Below are positions 18,641 to 27,288 of a DNA stretch of 64,000 nucleotides, one piece after another (within the stretch, counting starts at the first letter, position 1; each line of letters starts with the position of its first letter). A program made the position numbers and the translations under genes. This DNA is from Colwellia sp. GTDB taxonomy: Bacteria; Pseudomonadota; Gammaproteobacteria; Enterobacterales; Alteromonadaceae. The notes beneath the pieces were generated by a model. The model saw only the letters and a program-made list of their open reading frames with translations. It was not told the origin of the DNA and did no database searches. The stretch is from the NCBI GenBank assembly GCA_013215655.1, contig JABSOX010000004.1, positions 1 through 64,000 on the forward strand. The letters run 5' to 3'.

Positions 18641-19267
18641 ATGAATAAATTTGCAGAAACGTTAACAATTAACAATGCGGTATTAGCAATGATTGACCAT
18701 CAAACAGGCTTACTGGTGAGTTGTCGAGATCAAGACCCACACTTGATGACAGAAAATATCAAAGGCTTATGCTCAATGGCAAAAACTGCAGGTATACCAA
18801 CAATAATTACCGCTAGTATGCCTGATGGACCCAATGGACCAATAATGCCAGAAATCACTGATATTTTAGGAAATGAAGTCATTGAACGAGCAGGAGAAAT
18901 TAATGCGTGGAAAAGTCCAGCATTTAAAAAAGCAATTGAAGCTACAGGTCGTAAAAAGATAATTATGGCTGGTTTAGTAACGGATGTTTGTTTGATGTTC
19001 CCCGCAATCTCAGCAGTAGCAGAAGGATACGATGTTTACGCTGTTGTGGATGCTTCAGGTACTTGGAATAAGGCCGTTGCTGAAGCTTCTATTCACCGTA
19101 TGACACAGGCTGGTGTGAAAGTAGCAACTTGGGCGTCGGTATTGGCAGAAGTAATGGACGATTGGCGTAGTGAAAAAGGTATGGAACTTGGCGGTGTTTT
19201 AGGGCAACACACCTCTTATCGTTGGGTATATAATAGTTTTTTACAAGCGAACCAAGCACAGGACTAG
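18641..19267 (+). CDS. Isochorismatase-family cysteine hydrolase (YcaC-like)
   Basis: A 208-residue hydrolase. Catalytic triad positions of the family are visible: Asp in MIDHQTG (about D17), a Lys in NAWKSPAF, and Cys in GLVTDVCLMFP. The segments DVYAVVDASG and WASVLAEVMDDWR match YcaC-like hydrolases of unknown substrate. The start at 18641 has GGAGAG upstream; a longer reading to 18578 would overlap the pirin gene by 35 bp and lacks a ribosome-binding site. It is co-transcribed with pirin; such LysR-pirin-hydrolase sets occur in many gammaproteobacteria, but the pathway is not established. Confidence 0.88.
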   Translation: MNKFAETLTINNAVLAMIDHQTGLLVSCRDQDPHLMTENIKGLCSMAKTAGIPTIITASMPDGPNGPIMPEITDILGNEVIERAGEINAWKSPAFKKAIEATGRKKIIMAGLVTDVCLMFPAISAVAEGYDVYAVVDASGTWNKAVAEASIHRMTQAGVKVATWASVLAEVMDDWRSEKGMELGGVLGQHTSYRWVYNSFLQANQAQD

Positions 19268-19326
19268 CAGATATACATCATGTAGGGCGCGTGCCTTGCA
19301 TGATATTTTTTTGTGAGGAATATCGA

Positions 19327-19545
19327 ATGAAGCCACCAAACAAACATTTAATAGCGCTGATCAATTATTTAGCCTTGGTTCCGTTAGTATATTTTATTCC
19401 AGCATGGCTCCAACCATACTTACCTGAGAATAAATTTATACAAGTATGCATCATCGTAGCCATCATCGTGCCTATTATCTCTTATATTGTTATGCCGCTA
19501 ACGATGAGACGACTAAATAAAAAAGAGAGTAGCAGTAATATTTAG
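19327..19545 (+). CDS. Small two-span membrane protein
   Basis: A 72-residue protein starting at an ATG (19327) with GAGG 7-8 bp upstream. Two hydrophobic segments (about residues 8-27, LIALINYLALVPLVYFI, and 37-58, FIQVCIIVAIIVPIISYIVM) are followed by a basic tail (RRLNKKES). No family recognised. It lies 60 bp behind the isochorismatase-like gene on the same strand and may belong to that transcript. Confidence 0.6.
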   Translation: MKPPNKHLIALINYLALVPLVYFIPAWLQPYLPENKFIQVCIIVAIIVPIISYIVMPLTMRRLNKKESSSNI

Positions 19546-20099
19546 ACAAATTAGGCTATTAGTTTAGCTTTACAATACGATTAAAAAAAAGTCCATTTTT
19601 CCCTAAGAAGACCTTTCATCTTTTAAATGATTAAGTCAAGTGTACTCACTTTACTTGCCTTTCCGTATCACCAAAAAGGTCTCCTTATAGCGATCAGTTG
19701 ACCCAAAGAATAGCCAGTAGTTAACGACAACTGTGCGCACAAAGCAGTCCTAATTTGGCCTTGAATTTACTACTATAAATAGTCTACTTAGCACCAAAGC
19801 GGTCATAAGAACTTAAAATAAAGATGACAGATTTTTCAACAAAACAGGTATAAAACTCCTTACATAAAATGCTATTTTTCTTATTTGAAGAACCTTTAAT
19901 TCAGCTCATTATTAAGCCAAAAATTGTAATGAAGGATTAATGTTATCTATTCATCTTGCTCATCGCTCCCCTTAAAGATTTACACAATTCCGTAAACATA
20001 CTTCTTATATTGAGCACTTTGTTGATATTTATTGTTGACAAGAGACCGCTGGTCCCTTATATTACACGTAAGAGACTGGTAGACACTTATTTGGTAAGT
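19546..20099. other. Intergenic region before the TetR gene
   Basis: This 554-bp gap holds no convincing ORF, RNA gene or repeat. In-frame readthrough upstream of the TetR start (from 19956) has no family similarity that I can see and is treated as non-coding. Confidence 0.45.
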
Positions 20100-20762
20100 A
20101 TGAATTGGCAACGAGCAAGAACAGACGAAAAGAAAAATGAGCGGAAAGAGGCTATTTATCAAGCTGCTTTTACGCTTTTTAAAAACAATGGCTACGATAA
20201 AGTGAGTTTTAACGCAATTGCTGTTGAAGCGGGTTTTACCAAATCCAACATGTATCGTTACTTTAGTTCGAAAGATGAAATTTTTTTGAATGTCTTTGCC
20301 GACTTATTTGAACAGTGGGTAGGTGATTTTAGTCAGCAGTTACGAACGCTTAAACAAGAAGTTGCGGCAAAAGATTTTGCTGATATTTGGGTAAACTCGA
20401 TGTTGTCACAGCCCAATCTGCTAGATTTAATGCCTATTCTTTTTACTTCTTTAGAAAGAAATAGCTCATTTGAACAGTTGCTGGAGTTTAAGCGTTTGGC
20501 GATGAAATTGCTTTATGGCCTCACATTGGATATCACGAGAATTTACCCTGATATTGAAGGTGAAAAGGCTTTTAAGCTATTGAACTTAAGTTATGCAGCC
20601 ACGACAAATTCTTGGACAGCAACCACACAAAGTGACGCACTAAAAAAACTTTATCAACTTGAAGAATTTCAGGCATTGAAACCAGATTTTGAAAAAGATT
20701 TAACCACATCAATCGAAATAATTATTCAAGGTTTAAAAGCAAGCAATCAACCCAACGGGTAG
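20100..20762 (+). CDS. TetR/AcrR-family transcriptional regulator
   Basis: From the ATG at 20100 the protein has 220 residues, the usual TetR length; the longer reading from 19956 adds 48 residues unlike TetR proteins. The DNA-binding domain is at residues about 14-62 (AIYQAAFTLFKNNGYDKVSFNAIAVEAGFTKSNMYRYFSSKDEIF). The C-terminal ligand domain is helical and resembles the YfiR/TetR_C_17-type regulators. The next gene, an SRPBCC protein, is 81 bp downstream on the same strand and may be its target. Confidence 0.88.
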   Translation: MNWQRARTDEKKNERKEAIYQAAFTLFKNNGYDKVSFNAIAVEAGFTKSNMYRYFSSKDEIFLNVFADLFEQWVGDFSQQLRTLKQEVAAKDFADIWVNSMLSQPNLLDLMPILFTSLERNSSFEQLLEFKRLAMKLLYGLTLDITRIYPDIEGEKAFKLLNLSYAATTNSWTATTQSDALKKLYQLEEFQALKPDFEKDLTTSIEIIIQGLKASNQPNG

Positions 20763-20843
20763 AGAGCAACAGGCACAATCATTCCGCTATCTAATCATTT
20801 ATTAGCTAGCTTGTAGAAATTAATTAAATATAAGGTAAATATC

Positions 20844-21350
20844 ATGGCACATCATTGTGAAAAGACATTAAAGGTAAACGTACCAGCAGAAAAAGTTTGG
20901 AAGGTTCTTGAGGACTATAACAACATTGAAAAGTTTGCTATGACGATTAAATCATCAGCTAGCGCCAATGAAATTAGCTCAGGTTTAGGCGCAAAAAGAA
21001 CCTGTACTTTTAATGACGGCTCAAGCCTTGTAGAAGAGATTATTGAATACCAAGAAGGGCAAGGCTATAAGATGGATATTTCTAATCATTCAATGCCACT
21101 AAAAAGCATGCAAGCAGAAATGAAAGTGACGGCTATTGATGAAAATAGCAGTGAAATCTATATGTCAGCGGATTTTGTTGTCAAAGGTGGACCGCTAGGT
21201 TGGGTTATGGGGCAATTGATAATGCAACCTGTAATGAAAAGCATATTTAAAAAAGTGATGACAGGTTTAGCGTACCATAGTCTGACAGGAGAAATTATTA
21301 GTGAAAAATTACCCTCTAATGAAGAGTTCGCTCAAATAATTCACGCTTAA
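20844..21350 (+). CDS. SRPBCC (polyketide cyclase/START-like) family protein
   Basis: A 168-residue protein with the START-like ligand-binding fold: VNVPAEKVWKVLEDYNNIEKF at the N-terminus, a central beta-sheet, and the long C-terminal helix LGWVMGQLIMQPVMKSIFKKVMTGLAYHSL. Members bind hydrophobic ligands or act on aromatic compounds; the substrate here is unknown. The gene follows the TetR regulator (81 bp) and is the last gene before dusA-fragment repeat copy 3. Confidence 0.85.
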   Translation: MAHHCEKTLKVNVPAEKVWKVLEDYNNIEKFAMTIKSSASANEISSGLGAKRTCTFNDGSSLVEEIIEYQEGQGYKMDISNHSMPLKSMQAEMKVTAIDENSSEIYMSADFVVKGGPLGWVMGQLIMQPVMKSIFKKVMTGLAYHSLTGEIISEKLPSNEEFAQIIHA

Positions 21351-21662
21351 TATATCTTTCTAGACCTAAGGACTAGCTCCAAAACAAGTTGATTAAGGCA
21401 TACAAAATGACTGATTTTGTCTGTATGTCTTTATTAATGCCTAAAAAATTATATTGATCTCTATTACGTAGCTAAAATCAGCATTAGAAAACCTGCTGAT
21501 AAAATTTTACTGCTTATGAATCCAATGCGAACAAATTTATTTTGGACTCAAATACAGTTAACGACTGCTACAGGCTAAGAGTTAACGTAAAAAAGAGAAT
21601 ATGAATGTCAGCAATGAGGCTTGAAGCAAACCTTAAGTATAATGATTATATGACTGCTTCTG

Positions 21663-21833
21663 TGCGCACTTTTCGGAACATTCTTTATGTTTAAAAGAGT
21701 TTTAGCTTGTTCCTAAAATAGTACACCACAGACTAAAATTAAAGGAGTAGGTACACCATTAGTACGCCAATACAACTCACAAGCCAATGAATACCAAACA
21801 ATCAATCCAATCGAGCATGGGTGCAACGGATAA
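21663..21833 (-). repeat. dusA-fragment repeat, copy 3
   Basis: About 170 bp. The non-dusA arm (21663-21802) matches copies 1 and 2 closely, including the two GTACACCA motifs and TAGTACGCCAATACAACTC. The dusA-like part is shorter (21803-21832), reading APMLDWID on the minus strand, and stops before the start codon. Right of it the sequence differs from the other copies. Same orientation as dusA. Confidence 0.78.
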
Positions 21834-21894
21834 ACGATGATCTATTGAATTTATTGGGTTTACTAATTTTACTGGATTAGACACGAACAATACC

Positions 21895-22010
21895 TGTAAT
21901 GGCCTAATGAAACTGGAAAGGTTTATAGCTTAAAATAAGCAAAACCTTAAATGTGTCAACATGTCCAGAAAAGTGGCTTAAGATCTTTCCAGTTTTAATT
22001 GACCATTACA
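21895..22010. mobile_element. 116-bp element with terminal inverted repeats (MITE-like)
   Basis: The left end (21895-21922, TGTAATGGCCTAATGAAACT...) and the right end (21983-22010) are imperfect inverted repeats of about 28 bp, sharing TGTAATGG and AAACTGGAAAG. The interior has a second hairpin (21918-21948, GCTTA/TAAGC inside AAGGTTT/AAACCTT). It has no ORF. I see no clear target duplication. It may be a non-autonomous transposon remnant or IS end pair. Confidence 0.5.
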
Positions 22011-22136
22011 CATGTTGAATAAGGTAGTTTTAAATCTGCAATTTATAAGTAGTAAGTTGCAAGTTTAATTCCCTATTGGTCAGCTTTAAAAATCACTTAA
22101 ATTAAGGAAAAGTAATCGTTATATCAGAGTCTTAAT

Positions 22137-22643
22137 TTGCCCAAAAACACCATTATTATACATAATCCTATTTATTATGATTTAGGTTATAAATTTGAAG
22201 AATCGTTAAGTACCATTGAACGTATTTCTGATTTATTAAAGCAGACATTTCCTAGCTGGAATGAGCTAGAACAAAATTACGCGTTTATTGCTTACAACTT
22301 TAGTTATCTTTCTCTTCATATTCCACGTGTACTTTATAATGTTGCTGAAAAGAAACTGTTTATTTTGGGTACCGAGGTAACCGTAATACTCAATGTATCT
22401 ATTCGAATTAATGGCACTATTTTCTTTGAGTATCAGTATGTCTTCAAGCATAGTCAATGCACAGATGTAACGAGTATTGTGAATGTGCTTCAAGGGTATG
22501 TTAATGTTTCTTATAAAGGTTATTTACAACAAATTGATGCATTTAAAAACTCAATATCTAAGCTCAAGTTCCCTGAAATCATAGCAGTGGATTCAATATT
22601 TGATGATGGCGTTAACGGTATTTTTGTTAGAATCAAGAAATAA
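22137..22643 (+). CDS. Hypothetical protein with TTG start and no internal methionine
   Basis: A 168-residue reading frame. The only available start is TTG at 22137 because an in-frame stop lies at 22113 and there is no Met codon anywhere inside. The best purine-rich stretch (AAGGAAA) is about 25 bp upstream, which is far. The product is soluble, with mixed helix and strand (SLSTIERISDLLKQTFPSW; FEYQYVFKHS), and resembles SecB-like or preprotein-chaperone-like small proteins only vaguely; I assign no function. A strong hairpin follows directly. It could be a truncated gene near the 116-bp element. Confidence 0.45.
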   Translation: MPKNTIIIHNPIYYDLGYKFEESLSTIERISDLLKQTFPSWNELEQNYAFIAYNFSYLSLHIPRVLYNVAEKKLFILGTEVTVILNVSIRINGTIFFEYQYVFKHSQCTDVTSIVNVLQGYVNVSYKGYLQQIDAFKNSISKLKFPEIIAVDSIFDDGVNGIFVRIKK

Positions 22644-22687
22644 GAAAGCCCATTTTTCAAAAGTGTTTAGCACTTTAATGGGCTTTC
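22644..22687. terminator. Bidirectional terminator
   Basis: GAAAGCCCATT pairs with AATGGGCTTTC, extended inwards by AAAGTG/CACTTT. It lies immediately after the stop of the upstream ORF and before the convergent barrel gene. Confidence 0.78.
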
Positions 22688-22730
22688 CTCTCTCACATTA
22701 TCCTTTTGAAAAATAAATTAAAGTATCGAG

Positions 22731-23264
22731 TTAAAATCGGTATCCTAAATTAATAGAGAATATTTTTGAGTCCATATCGCCCATGTTCATCACTTGATAT
22801 TCAGCCCCAAGTTCAATGTCACTGAATTCATATTTATAACCAACGGCGTAATAAAGATCAACGCCAGTATCATCAGCTTTATTAACAACTTTACCGGTAA
22901 ACATTTTATCGGTGTACTCCCAATCATAATAACTAGCACCAATACTTATATAAGTAAAATGATGTCCACCAAGATTTTTTCTATATTGTCCTGAGACTGT
23001 GTTTAAAGAAAAATCCAAATCTGCGATAAAAAAATTACCAAAGCCACTAGCTTCTGAACGTGTATTTCTAATATCAATTGATAATGATTCATCTAATTGA
23101 TAACGATAACCTAGTTGCATAATTACGTTGATATCGCCACGGCTCTCGGCCTCAACAGTACCAGTACCTGCATTAATAAAAATTGAATGTGGTTTTTCTT
23201 GTGCTGAAATTGCACTTGAACATAGTGTAATAGTACATAACAACAAACCTAATTTTTTCTTCAT
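22731..23264 (-). CDS. Small outer-membrane beta-barrel protein
   Basis: A 177-residue protein with a signal peptide (MKKKLGLLLCTITLCSSAISA, cleaved before QEKPH). The mature part reads as eight amphipathic strands, with Gly-rich start (IFINAGTGTVEAES) and a C-terminal barrel signature ending IFSINLGYRF. Size and pattern fit OmpW/OmpX/OmpA-like 8-stranded barrels of the 'outer membrane beta-barrel domain' family. The function is unknown. It is monocistronic, convergent with the upstream hypothetical gene. Confidence 0.82.
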   Translation of the reverse strand: MKKKLGLLLCTITLCSSAISAQEKPHSIFINAGTGTVEAESRGDINVIMQLGYRYQLDESLSIDIRNTRSEASGFGNFFIADLDFSLNTVSGQYRKNLGGHHFTYISIGASYYDWEYTDKMFTGKVVNKADDTGVDLYYAVGYKYEFSDIELGAEYQVMNMGDMDSKIFSINLGYRF

Positions 23265-23604
23265 TGCTTATAAATCCTTTAATGTAAGCGAAAATGTAAA
23301 TAATTTGTTAAGGCATTGTATTCATTATTGATGATAACTAAATATGGTAAATTGTTAGATTATGTAAAAAAGTGTAATGTATTCGCCAAGCAATGCTTTT
23401 TACACGAAGTAATTGATTTAATATAATTTAATCTATAACTTAATGATAAATAGCTAATAACTAACAAGAAGCACTATCTTATCAACACCACCACGCTCTA
23501 TTTAAGACATCTTTAATAAAATTTAATTAGACTCTAATCACCACATTTCATAACTTGCCTAAACTCGCTTTTCAACAATTACTACACAAAATAGGCTTAC
23601 GTAT
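23265..23604. other. Divergent intergenic region
   Basis: This 340-bp AT-rich gap lies between the divergent barrel gene and the GH16-like gene and must hold both promoters. I see no repeat or small gene in it. Confidence 0.4.
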
Positions 23605-24537
23605 ATGAATATTATGAAAAATAAAAATTGGAGACGATTATTATTTTCGGCATCAATGGTCACAACAAGTACTAACGCGATTGCATCAAATGACAAAATA
23701 ACACAGCAAATGTTTGACGACTTTAACTATCAATCCATTGAACAAGCACAAAAAAATGGTTGGGTAGTAAGAACAGAGCAAGGCCACCCTGGTATTAAAG
23801 GAGCAATATGGTGGTCTGACGGAATATCGTTTCACCCCGATAAAGATAATGCTACAAACCAAGTAATGCGCTTAACATCACAAACTGATGGCAGCAGTGC
23901 AAATACAAGAACGGTGCAAATTTGCCATCAACGTAAGTATTTTGAGGGTACATATGCTGCACGAGTACATTTCACCAATGACACCAGCTTTGGCCCTAAA
24001 GGAGATCAAATTGTCGAAACCTTTTATGCAATTAGTCCTTTAGAGGCTCCTATGGATAAAAACTACAGTGAAATGGATTTTGAATATCTGGCTAATGGTG
24101 GTTGGGGCGCAGGAAAAAATGCGCTTTTTGCAACCTCATGGGAAACATTCCAATTGCAGCCTTGGACAAAAGTTAATGCCTATGATACTCATATCGAAGA
24201 TTTAGCGGGGTGGAATACCCTGGTATTACAAGTAGCGAACAATAAACTTAAATATTATATCAATGGTCATCTATTTGCTGAACATGGCGCTGAAGTGTAC
24301 CCAGAAGTAGCGATGTCACTAAATTTTAATTTATGGTTTACGCCAGAAGGACTTATTGAATCGCAACAACTCCGCCAATATCAGCAGGATGTTGATTGGG
24401 TATATTTTCAAAAAGATGTTGTTATGAGCCCTAAACAAGTAGAGCTACAAGTAAAGAAATTAAGAAATAACCACATAACTCAAGTAGATAATGTTCCTAC
24501 TTGGCAGCCCGCACTACCTAGCTATTGTGGCCTTTAA
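23605..24537 (+). CDS. Secreted GH16-like (concanavalin A fold) glycoside hydrolase
   Basis: A 310-residue exported protein. A signal peptide (MKNKNWRRLLFSASMVTTSTNAIAS; the start may be 23605 or the ATG at 23614) is followed by a jelly-roll domain. The segment SEMDFEYLANGGWG carries the E-x-D-x-E catalytic signature of GH16 (nucleophile and acid/base Glu), and further strands WNTLVLQVANNKLKYYING and MSLNFNLWF follow the fold. GH16 members cut beta-1,3/1,4-glucans, agar, carrageenan or porphyran; the substrate cannot be read from the sequence. It is convergent with the CadC-like regulator gene (10-bp gap). Confidence 0.75.
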   Translation: MNIMKNKNWRRLLFSASMVTTSTNAIASNDKITQQMFDDFNYQSIEQAQKNGWVVRTEQGHPGIKGAIWWSDGISFHPDKDNATNQVMRLTSQTDGSSANTRTVQICHQRKYFEGTYAARVHFTNDTSFGPKGDQIVETFYAISPLEAPMDKNYSEMDFEYLANGGWGAGKNALFATSWETFQLQPWTKVNAYDTHIEDLAGWNTLVLQVANNKLKYYINGHLFAEHGAEVYPEVAMSLNFNLWFTPEGLIESQQLRQYQQDVDWVYFQKDVVMSPKQVELQVKKLRNNHITQVDNVPTWQPALPSYCGL

Positions 24538-24547
24538 TAAAACAAGA

Positions 24548-26161
24548 CTAATTAATTGTTTTATCTGATGATTGATTAAACCAAGCAGTAACTTTATTAA
24601 TCAAGTATTGATTATCACTCTGTTTGGCGATTTCCATGGCGCTATTTGCTGTGGTAATCGCTTGATGCACTTGATGATGAGCATTTAGCACATCTGCTTT
24701 GGCTAACAAAACAAATACTTTATTAACCGGTACATCGTTATCATTAACAATTTTTAGTGCCTGTTGAAAATACTCTTCACTTAGTTTTACTTGTGATTCT
24801 GTTGCCGCTATTTTTGCTAATTCGATAAGCGCAGCCGTTTGTCCGTATGAATTACGAAAGCTTTGATGATAAGTCAGTGCTATTGAGAAATACTCTTTCG
24901 CTATATCGAGTTGACCTTGCTTATATTTTACTCGACCTAATTCCTCATAAGAATAGGCAATGAATAACTTATCTTGATAACGCTCGGCTAATTCTCTTGC
25001 CTGTTGTAAATACGCTTCAGCTTGTTGAAAATCATCAGGTTTATGGGATGAATTTTGTTCATCATTCAACAACCAAAAACCTAACATTAAAACCGCACGT
25101 AAATGTTCTCGTTGATCATTTAACCTTTGTGCATGAATAATATTTTCCTTCATCAAGTTGATCCCTTCAGCTAAAGCTCCCGAATTCGTTAAACTCGTCG
25201 CTAAAAAACGACGAGCAGCAAGAAACTCAGGGTTAACCAACAAAGCCGCTCGAAATAAAGGTATCGCATTAACATAATCAGCAACAAGGTAATGTTCTAC
25301 ACCGGAAGCAAATGCTTCGTTACTGAAATCACTTTGATAATGCACTTGTTGAGAGTTTGATGACTCTCCAAACCGCTTAGCCACTACTTTAGCTAATTGT
25401 ATAAGTACACTTTCAACACTGGTAGAAAACTCAATACCTCGTTCAGTACCATGTCGACTATAGATGGCATAATGCAATTGAAAATCTTGTGGGAAGCCCG
25501 TCAATCGAGTGCGTACTATAATATCAGCACTGAGAAACTGTCTTAATAAAAAAACCTGTTCCTCCATCGCTAAACCCACATAATTATCAATATGTTCAAT
25601 AGCATACAAAACATTATTGGTATCAATAACACTTAACGACGTTTTACCGTTTAATTGATAGATTAATTGATTCATCCCCTCTAAAGGTAGCCATTGATGT
25701 TGACTGTCAGGCATTTCATTAACAACCGGCATTACCGCAACTTTAAGTGATTGATTAATGTTTGATGAGTCTTTGATACTTTTCCAGACCAAGATTGCGA
25801 GTAACCCAATACCCAGCAGTAATAACGTTGTAAGAACTAATGATCTACGACCTTTCGTTTTTTTATTAAGTTCAGTATATTCCCCCACCCATCGATACCC
25901 TTGTCGAGGAAATGTTTTAATCACATCTATACCCAATAAATCTCGTATTTCTTTGATTGACTGCACCAAGACTTGTTCTTGTACAACAACATCACGCCAA
26001 ATATCACTCAATAGCTCATTTTTAGTGACAATTCGATCTCTATTTTTAATAAGACACTGCAGAACTTGTAACGTTTTGGCTCGAATATTTATTCTGTTGT
26101 TATCTTTAAGAACGGAGCCGCTGGTGAGATTAACTTCAATATTATTGATTAATAACTGCAT
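24548..26161 (-). CDS. ToxR/CadC-type membrane transcriptional regulator with TPR sensor domain
   Basis: A 537-residue protein with three parts. Residues 1-95 are an OmpR/PhoB-type winged helix (RAKTLQVLQCLIKNRDRIVTKNELLSDIWRD, ending TFPRQGYRWVG). One membrane segment lies near 108-127 (LVLTTLLLLGIGLLAILVW). The periplasmic part (130-537) includes a domain similar to the TolB-N/CadC region and TPR repeats (residues 275-520, AEAYLQQARELAERY, AKEYFSIALTYHQ). Proteins of this design bind DNA directly from the membrane. The convergent GH16-like gene may be a target, but no data support that. Confidence 0.86.
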   Translation of the reverse strand: MQLLINNIEVNLTSGSVLKDNNRINIRAKTLQVLQCLIKNRDRIVTKNELLSDIWRDVVVQEQVLVQSIKEIRDLLGIDVIKTFPRQGYRWVGEYTELNKKTKGRRSLVLTTLLLLGIGLLAILVWKSIKDSSNINQSLKVAVMPVVNEMPDSQHQWLPLEGMNQLIYQLNGKTSLSVIDTNNVLYAIEHIDNYVGLAMEEQVFLLRQFLSADIIVRTRLTGFPQDFQLHYAIYSRHGTERGIEFSTSVESVLIQLAKVVAKRFGESSNSQQVHYQSDFSNEAFASGVEHYLVADYVNAIPLFRAALLVNPEFLAARRFLATSLTNSGALAEGINLMKENIIHAQRLNDQREHLRAVLMLGFWLLNDEQNSSHKPDDFQQAEAYLQQARELAERYQDKLFIAYSYEELGRVKYKQGQLDIAKEYFSIALTYHQSFRNSYGQTAALIELAKIAATESQVKLSEEYFQQALKIVNDNDVPVNKVFVLLAKADVLNAHHQVHQAITTANSAMEIAKQSDNQYLINKVTAWFNQSSDKTIN

Positions 26162-26292
26162 AGGGATATAAACAAGTGGAATTTTTTATTAAATATCAAG
26201 GGTTACATTAAACAATAACAAAAAAGACCCTTCAATAAAATTGATAAATAAGTACTCGAAGCAATATATTATCGCCATTGTGCACATGGTCA

Positions 26293-26433
26293 ATGGAAAC
26301 AAAACTTCGTCAAGCCATTAAATCTGATAAATGTGAATCAACCTCTGAAAAAGTAAAAAAAGACAACAATTACTCTTTTGGCAAATGGCTTCATGAAATT
26401 GCGTCTAATCCCTATCAAAAAATACCTAAATAA
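26293..26433 (+). pseudogene. Possible CZB-domain (chemoreceptor zinc-binding) fragment
   Basis: A 46-codon ORF (METKLRQAIKSD... to ...YQKIPK) that resembles the second half of chemoreceptor zinc-binding domains: W-x-x-x-x-LRQAI in the frame just upstream, then VKKDNNYSFGKWLHE, where the family has a Cys (DNxCxxGKW). The zinc-binding Cys is Tyr here and the N-terminal His region is missing or altered, so it is probably a remnant. It lies in the 540-bp gap before zur. No ribosome-binding site is evident. Confidence 0.35.
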
Positions 26434-26703
26434 ATTCACTTTAGGTAAAGAGAAACTTTCTAACCCCTTGCATAAAATTTTATTCACATTTCAGTCTACT
26501 ATCTTCATAACTTTGTAAATATAATATATGAATTTACTAATTTTTAGAAAACGGCTTAATGTGTATGGTTAAATCATCTTTTCACATCATAAGATATAAC
26601 TAATTATTTATAATAAAATAAGACGTTTCATCACTCGGTTCTAGCTATATGTAGATCAAATTGACTGTGCTAAACTGCACAAAACCTATTGATTTTTACA
26701 AAT

Positions 26704-27138
26704 ATGAATGTAGATAAATTATTAGAACAAGCCAAACAAGCCTGTCAAACACGTGGCGCTCGCTTTACCCATGCCCGCGAGCAAGTATTTAAGCTACTGG
26801 CCAAACATCAAGGTGCCGTTGGTGCCTATGATTTACTTGATGAATTAAAAGCCATAGACGCATCAGCAAAACCCGCCACTATTTATAGAGCATTAGATTT
26901 TTTAGGAAAACAGGGCTTTGTGCACAAAATAGAATCAATCAATGCTTTTGTAATGTGCCACCATTTCAGTGAATGCAATCATCCCGTACAATTATTAATT
27001 TGTGACAGTTGTGGTCATGTAGAAGAAATTCAATCAAATAATCTTGACTTGGCTTTGCGCTCAATGGCTGATGCTAGTGGTTTTTCTATTAGTCATCAAA
27101 TTGTTGAAGCCCATGGACAATGTCAAACCTGTTGTTAA
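26704..27138 (+). CDS. zur: Zinc uptake regulator Zur (Fur family)
   Basis: A 144-residue Fur-family repressor. The winged helix covers about residues 15-80 (RGARFTHAREQVFKLLAKHQG, KPATIYRALDFLGKQGFVHKIES). The metal sites include CHHFSECNH and the two structural CxxC pairs (CDSCGH and CQTCC at the end). The pattern RALDFLxxxGFVHKIES with the C-terminal CQxC fits Zur rather than Fur or PerR. It represses zinc import genes when zinc is abundant. The ATG at 26704 is chosen; an upstream TTG in frame lies at 26689. No znu genes are in the window. Confidence 0.9.
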   Translation: MNVDKLLEQAKQACQTRGARFTHAREQVFKLLAKHQGAVGAYDLLDELKAIDASAKPATIYRALDFLGKQGFVHKIESINAFVMCHHFSECNHPVQLLICDSCGHVEEIQSNNLDLALRSMADASGFSISHQIVEAHGQCQTCC

Positions 27139-27288
27139 TGGCTTGTTATTAGCAAACAAAATCCTGTTGTTCATCGTAATAAATCTGCCAGTTATCGCAT
27201 TATAAATCGCAAACATCTAACTTACTTACTGTTTTATGATATAACAGAAGTTATACAATATAATTCTTCTCCGACCCTAGAGACCTAA

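Noticed and set aside
19956-20099. 48-residue N-terminal extension of the TetR protein
   Set aside because: It is unlike TetR family N-termini and has no strong ribosome-binding site. The start at 20100 gives the usual length.
27240-27255. TATAACAGAAGTTATA palindrome upstream of the M1 peptidase, a possible Zur or Fur site
   Set aside because: The half-sites are inverted relative to the Zur core (TGTTATA-TATAACA) and the region is AT-rich; it may be chance.
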